Shown here: positions 6,421 to 9,204 of the stretch, one piece after another
Numbering within the stretch: position 1 is the stretch's first letter
Layout: each line of letters opens with the position of its first letter
DNA from: Halobacteriales archaeon QH_10_70_21
Lineage (GTDB): Archaea; Halobacteriota; Halobacteria; Halobacteriales; Haloarculaceae
Assembly: GCA_003021325.1 (NCBI GenBank)
Contig: PXQM01000115.1
Span: 10,419 to 19,622 of the forward strand
DNA length: 9,204 nucleotides
Direction: 5' to 3'
The notes under the pieces: generated by a model
What the model was told of the DNA's origin: nothing
What the model saw: only the letters and a program-made list of their open reading frames with translations
Database searches by the model: none
Made by a program: the position numbers and the translations under genes

Positions 6421-7774
6421 CCGACGACCGGCTCGAGTACGACCAGGCGACCTGGACCGCAGACGACCGAAGCTACGAGCCCCTGCTCTCGGAGAAGAAC
6501 ACCGAGTCCGTCGAGGTCGACTCACCGCTCCCGGACGACCTCACCCGGGACGACGTCGAGCTGCCGTCGCTCTCGGAGCCGGAGCTGGCCCGTCACTACA
6601 CCCGGCTCTCGGAGATGAACTACGGCGTCGACTCCGGGCCGTTCCCGCTCGGCTCCTGTACGATGAAGTACAACCCGAAGTTCATCGAGGACGTCGCGGT
6701 CAACCCGAAGGGGCTGGTCCATCCGGACCGGCCAGCCGAGAGCGTCCAGGGGACCCTCGAGCTCCAGCACGAGCTCCAGGACTACCTCGGCCGCATCGGC
6801 GGCATGGACGCGGTCACCCTGCAGCCGCCCGCCGGGGCCGCCGGCGAGTTCACCGGCATCCTCGTCGCGCGTGCCTACCGGCGCTTGCGGGGTACGACGT
6901 CGTGACGCTGCCGAGCGGCGAGGACGGCCGCGTCGACCTCGAGGCGCTGGACGCCGCGCTCTCCGAGGAGACCGCCGCGCTCATGCTCACGAACCCGAAC
7001 ACGCTCGGGCTCTTCGAGCACGACATCCGTGACATCGCGGAGATGGTCCACGACGTCGGGGGGCTGCTCTACTACGACGGGGCGAACCTCAACGCCCTGC
7101 TCGGGCGGGCCCGGCCGGGCGACATGGGTTTCGACGTCATGCACTACAACGTCCACAAGACGTTCGCGACGCCGCACGGGGGCGGCGGTCCCGGCGCTGG
7201 TCCGGTCGGCGTCACCGCCGAGCTCGCCGAGTTCCTGCCCGACCCGCACGTCCGGAAAGTCGACGGCGAGTACGTCCGGTACACGCCCGAGGAGTCCATC
7301 GGCAAGGTCCACGGCTACGCCGGCAACTGGCTGGTGCTGGTGAAGGCCTACGCCTACATCGCCCGTCTCGGCCACGAGGGGCTGACCGACGCCAGCGCGA
7401 AGGCGGTGCTGAACGCCAACTACCTGGCCGAGCAGGTCGACTACGAGGTGCCGTTCGGCCCCTTCCACCACGAGTTCGTCGCCAGCGCCGGCGAGCAGGA
7501 CGCCGCCGACGTCGCAAAGCGGATGCTCGACTACGGCGTCCACCCGCCGACGACGAAGTGGCCCGAGATCGTCGACGAGGCGCTGATGACAGAGCCGACC
7601 GAGGTCGAGGGCAAGCGCACGCTCGACCAGCTCGCCGCAGCGTTCAACGCGGCCCGCAGCGACGACGAGGCCGCGCTGGCGAGCGCACCGGAGCGGACCG
7701 CGGCCGGCCGCATCGACCAGGTCGCTGCCGCGCGGAACCCGCGACTCTCCTGGCAGGCGCTCGACGAGGAGTAA
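6417..7774 (+). pseudogene. gcvPB: glycine dehydrogenase subunit GcvPB (P-protein subunit 2), disrupted by internal deletion and frameshift
   Basis: This should encode the PLP-binding subunit of the glycine cleavage P-protein. The first frame (6417-6905, 162 residues) has typical GcvPB blocks: [10 protein letters not shown] (79-88) and [15 protein letters not shown] (135-149). It then runs into [10 protein letters not shown] and stops at TGA 6903-6905. From about 6881 a different frame resumes with [16 protein letters not shown] and continues to TAA 7772-7774 with normal family sequence: MLTNPNTLGLFE, YYDGANLNALLG, NVHKTFATPHGGGGPG (PLP Lys codon 7157-7159) and HPPTTKWPEIV. Homologues carry about 25 more residues between AY and the AGYDVV block, including the conserved DSAHG(T/S)NxA segment, which is absent here in every frame. 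The lesion is therefore a deletion of 3n+1 bases, roughly 70-85. The protein is probably non-functional unless the assembly is wrong. The sequence on both sides is not otherwise decayed, so the event would be recent. Stop at 7774 precedes the convergent htpX-like gene. Confidence 0.88.
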
Positions 7775-7892
7775 CGCGCCGCACGACGGTCCGTCCGGTA
7801 CCGTTCTCGAAGCGATTCCGAACACCCCGAGAGCTCACGGTGTCGCTCCGAGCTCGATTTGCTATCGCAGTATACGGTTTAGGAGTTCTCGC
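7775..7892. other. convergent intergenic region with reduced GC
   Basis: These 118 bases separate the ends of gcvPB (+) and the M48 protease gene (-). The right-hand part (about 7853-7885) is noticeably less GC-rich than its surroundings and contains a weak CGAT-TTGCT-ATCG stem. I see no gene. It probably holds 3' untranslated and termination sequence for both convergent genes. Confidence 0.45.
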
Positions 7893-8978
7893 TCAGCGCT
7901 CGGCTTCGGCCGAAAATATTATTTCGCGTAAATATTCGACCCGGTCCTCGGCGGACGGATGGGTCCGGTAGGGCCCCGTCGAGACGTCCGGCTCCGCCGG
8001 CGGCAGGATGTCCATGACGGCGACCGATTCCTCCCAGTCCCTGAGGTCCGTCTCGGGTCGGCCGCGCGCGTCCGAGAGTGCCTCGATTGCGCTCGCGAGC
8101 GCCGCTGGCGAGCCGATCAACTCCGCCGCGGCCACGTCGGCTGCTCGCTCGCGGCCCCGCGAGAGGAACGCCACGCCGAACTGGCCGTATCGCTTCAGCG
8201 CACCGAACACCCCGTTCCAGACGGAGTCCCCGAGGTCGTCCGGGTCGTCCTCGACGTACTCGTCGGCAGCCAGGACCGGACCCAGCGCCGCGCTCATCAC
8301 CCGGCTGTCGCCGTTTGCAAGGTGGGCGATCTCGTGGGCCAGCACCGCCTCCAGCTCCGCCTCCGAGAGGGTCCCAATCAGGCCGGCCGACACAAGTACG
8401 AGGGCGTCCTTACCGCTGCCGACCGTGACCGACTCCGGGCGCTCGGGTCCGGTCACGCGGACGGTCGGCTCGGGTACGCCGGCCAGCTGGGCGAGCCGTC
8501 GCGCCGTCGCCGCGACCGCCGGTTCGGTGTGCTCCAGCAGGCTGCTGTCCTGTGAGATGCGGTCCTGCAGGCGCCGGATCCGTCTCCGGACCTCGCGAAG
8601 GGTGGCCCAGATGGCGAGGGCGGCACCGAGGAGGAACAGTACGACTACACCGGTGACCGACGACAGGGCTGCGACGACCGAGGCGCTCGTCTCGACGACG
8701 ACGAGGTAGAGACAGACCAGCAGCGCCCCGACCACGCCGGCGGCGGGGGGGTATCCGGCGGGAGCAGGTACCTGACGCTCGGGAACTGCGGTTACCGCGG
8801 AAATCCTGGGGAGTGCCGCCAGTGCCACGAGGACCTCCTCGGTCCATCCGAACAGCCCGAGCAGTAGTGCTCCGCCGACGACGGTGAGAAACAGCGCGAC
8901 GACGACGGAGATGGACAGCAGGATTCCGGCGGCGACGACCATCCGGAACAGAAGCGAGAGCCGGAGGCGCAGCTTCAT
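7893..8978 (-). CDS. M48 family (HtpX-like) membrane zinc metalloprotease
   Basis: This encodes 361 residues. Two hydrophobic regions precede the catalytic domain: about residues 12-45 (LLFRMVVAAGILLSISVVV and onward) and about 80-125, consistent with two hairpins or four transmembrane segments. A basic stretch (LREVRRRIRRLQDR) then leads into the cytoplasm-facing protease domain. The zinc motif is HEIAH, with His215, Glu216 and His219, and the third ligand is Glu277 in a SRGRERAADVAA block, equivalent to the SRxREYxAD motif of HtpX. From family knowledge such enzymes degrade damaged membrane proteins under stress. ATG 8978 (MKLRLRLSLLF) is preferred over ATG 8999 because haloarchaeal relatives start here and a weak TATA-like element lies about 30 bases upstream. 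The last codons are strikingly AT-rich (TAT, TTA, ATA, ATA, TTT). The zinc-ribbon gene lies 43 bases upstream on the same strand and may be co-transcribed. Confidence 0.88.
   Translation of the reverse strand: MKLRLRLSLLFRMVVAAGILLSISVVVALFLTVVGGALLLGLFGWTEEVLVALAALPRISAVTAVPERQVPAPAGYPPAAGVVGALLVCLYLVVVETSASVVAALSSVTGVVVLFLLGAALAIWATLREVRRRIRRLQDRISQDSSLLEHTEPAVAATARRLAQLAGVPEPTVRVTGPERPESVTVGSGKDALVLVSAGLIGTLSEAELEAVLAHEIAHLANGDSRVMSAALGPVLAADEYVEDDPDDLGDSVWNGVFGALKRYGQFGVAFLSRGRERAADVAAAELIGSPAALASAIEALSDARGRPETDLRDWEESVAVMDILPPAEPDVSTGPYRTHPSAEDRVEYLREIIFSAEAER
7900..7924 (+). terminator. candidate hairpin with UUCG loop and AT-rich tail, 3' of gcvPB
   Basis: CGGC (7901-7904), TTCG loop (7905-7908) and GCCG (7909-7912) make a perfect stem, extended by T7900-A7913, and the next bases are AAATATTATTT. 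In plus-strand RNA the loop is exactly C(UUCG)G, a very stable tetraloop. On the minus strand the loop would be CGAA. This favours a role in the plus-strand gcvPB transcript, about 125 bases past its stop. It lies inside the 3' end of the minus-strand protease gene, so coding constraint could also explain it. Confidence 0.35.
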
Positions 8979-9004
8979 CGTCCCACCGGTGGACGCCACG
9001 GTGG

Positions 9005-9010
9005 TTAGTT
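9005..9010 (-). promoter_or_regulatory. weak TATA-like element before the M48 protease gene
   Basis: AACTAA on the minus strand is centred about 29 bases before ATG 8978, compatible with a leaderless start, and lies in the 43-base gap after the zinc-ribbon stop. The match is poor, so read-through from the upstream gene is an equally good explanation. Confidence 0.3.
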
Positions 9011-9021
9011 CTTCGGTAGCC

Positions 9022-9192
9022 CTACGCCGGAGCCGTCGAGGTGTCGATGTCGTCGATGGTCACGAACCCGTAGTCGCACTCCGGGCAGTGCCACTTCTCC
9101 TTCGTTCCGAGCTGTACCCGCATGCTCGCGGCCTTGTAGAACTCCCGGGGCTCGCCACACTCCGGGCACTCGCGTTCCAGTGACAGGCTCAT
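9022..9192 (-). CDS. 56-residue zinc-ribbon protein (possibly DUF7838-like)
   Basis: A complete short gene runs from ATG 9192 to TAG 9022-9024. The protein begins MSLSLERECPECGEPREFYK and carries two CPEC knuckles, Cys9/Cys12 and Cys36/Cys39, with 23 residues between them. This is a classic four-cysteine zinc beta-ribbon. The C-terminal part (HCPECDYGFVTIDDIDT) resembles small haloarchaeal putative zinc-binding proteins that I recall as DUF7838; the exact family label is uncertain. The function is unknown: small zinc ribbons of this type may bind nucleic acid or protein. Only 12 bases upstream are visible, and the frame stays open to the window edge, so a longer N-terminus cannot be excluded, although relatives start close to this Met. 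It precedes the M48 protease gene on the same strand by 43 bases, so the two may be one transcription unit. Confidence 0.82.
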   Translation of the reverse strand: MSLSLERECPECGEPREFYKAASMRVQLGTKEKWHCPECDYGFVTIDDIDTSTAPA

Positions 9193-9204
9193 GAGCGTCC
9201 GTAG

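Noticed and set aside
5053..6525. Long minus-strand open frame opposite gcvPA
   Set aside because: A shadow of high-GC codon bias: its translation lacks family motifs and the plus strand matches GcvPA throughout.
6417..7774. Programmed ribosomal frameshift in gcvPB
   Set aside because: A frameshift would not supply the roughly 25 missing residues with the conserved DSAHG block, so a deletion is required.
6875..7825. Minus-strand open frame of 316 residues opposite gcvPB
   Set aside because: Antisense shadow: the plus strand carries unmistakable GcvPB motifs including the PLP lysine.
7775..7892. tRNA or small RNA gene in the gcvPB/htpX gap
   Set aside because: No cloverleaf, T-loop or box C/D motifs could be found; only a weak 4-base stem is present.

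Overview
This window looks like a stretch of a haloarchaeal (class Halobacteria) chromosome. The DNA is very GC-rich. The encoded proteins are strongly acidic (Asp/Glu-rich, Lys-poor). Several start codons lie about 25-30 bases downstream of a TATA-like element, as expected for leaderless archaeal mRNAs. The enzyme families also fit: a Tat-exported subtilase, a TIGR00300/archaeal-type ornithine cyclodeaminase, and the split P-protein of the glycine cleavage system.

Layout. Bases 1-297 (+) are the 3' end of an unrecognised gene. Bases 361-2745 (+) encode a secreted S8 serine protease with its own promoter, a complete catalytic tetrad and an extra beta-rich domain inserted in the catalytic domain. 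After 252 bases with no supported gene, 2998-4275 (+) encodes the TIGR00300 enzyme, expected to link ornithine to proline. It converges stop-to-stop, inside a single CTAG, with a two-gene minus-strand operon: a UspA-type stress protein (4538-4927) followed with an ATGA overlap by a small helical acidic protein (4272-4541). Across a 164-base divergent promoter region lies gcvPA (5092-6420, +), coupled by ATGA to gcvPB (6417-7774, +). The last part is minus strand: an HtpX-like M48 membrane protease (7893-8978) and, upstream of it, a 56-residue zinc-ribbon protein (9022-9192).

The most important observation is that gcvPB is broken. Around base 6880 the reading frame shifts, and about 25 residues containing the conserved DSAHG(T/S)NxA segment are missing. 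The downstream frame continues with otherwise textbook GcvPB sequence, including the PLP lysine. This is an internal deletion of 3n+1 bases (roughly 70-85), not a simple one-base error. It would disable the glycine decarboxylase P-protein unless another copy exists or the assembly is wrong. gcvT and gcvH are not in the window.

Other points of interest are a cUUCGg-capped hairpin followed by an A/T-rich tail between the convergent gcvPB and htpX genes, an unusual cluster of AT-rich codons at the htpX 3' end, a GC-rich inverted repeat abutting the gcvPA TATA box, and the inserted domain of the subtilase. I saw no CRISPR array, tRNA, rRNA, insertion sequence or obviously undescribed multi-gene system. 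Apart from the gcvPB lesion this reads as core chromosome.
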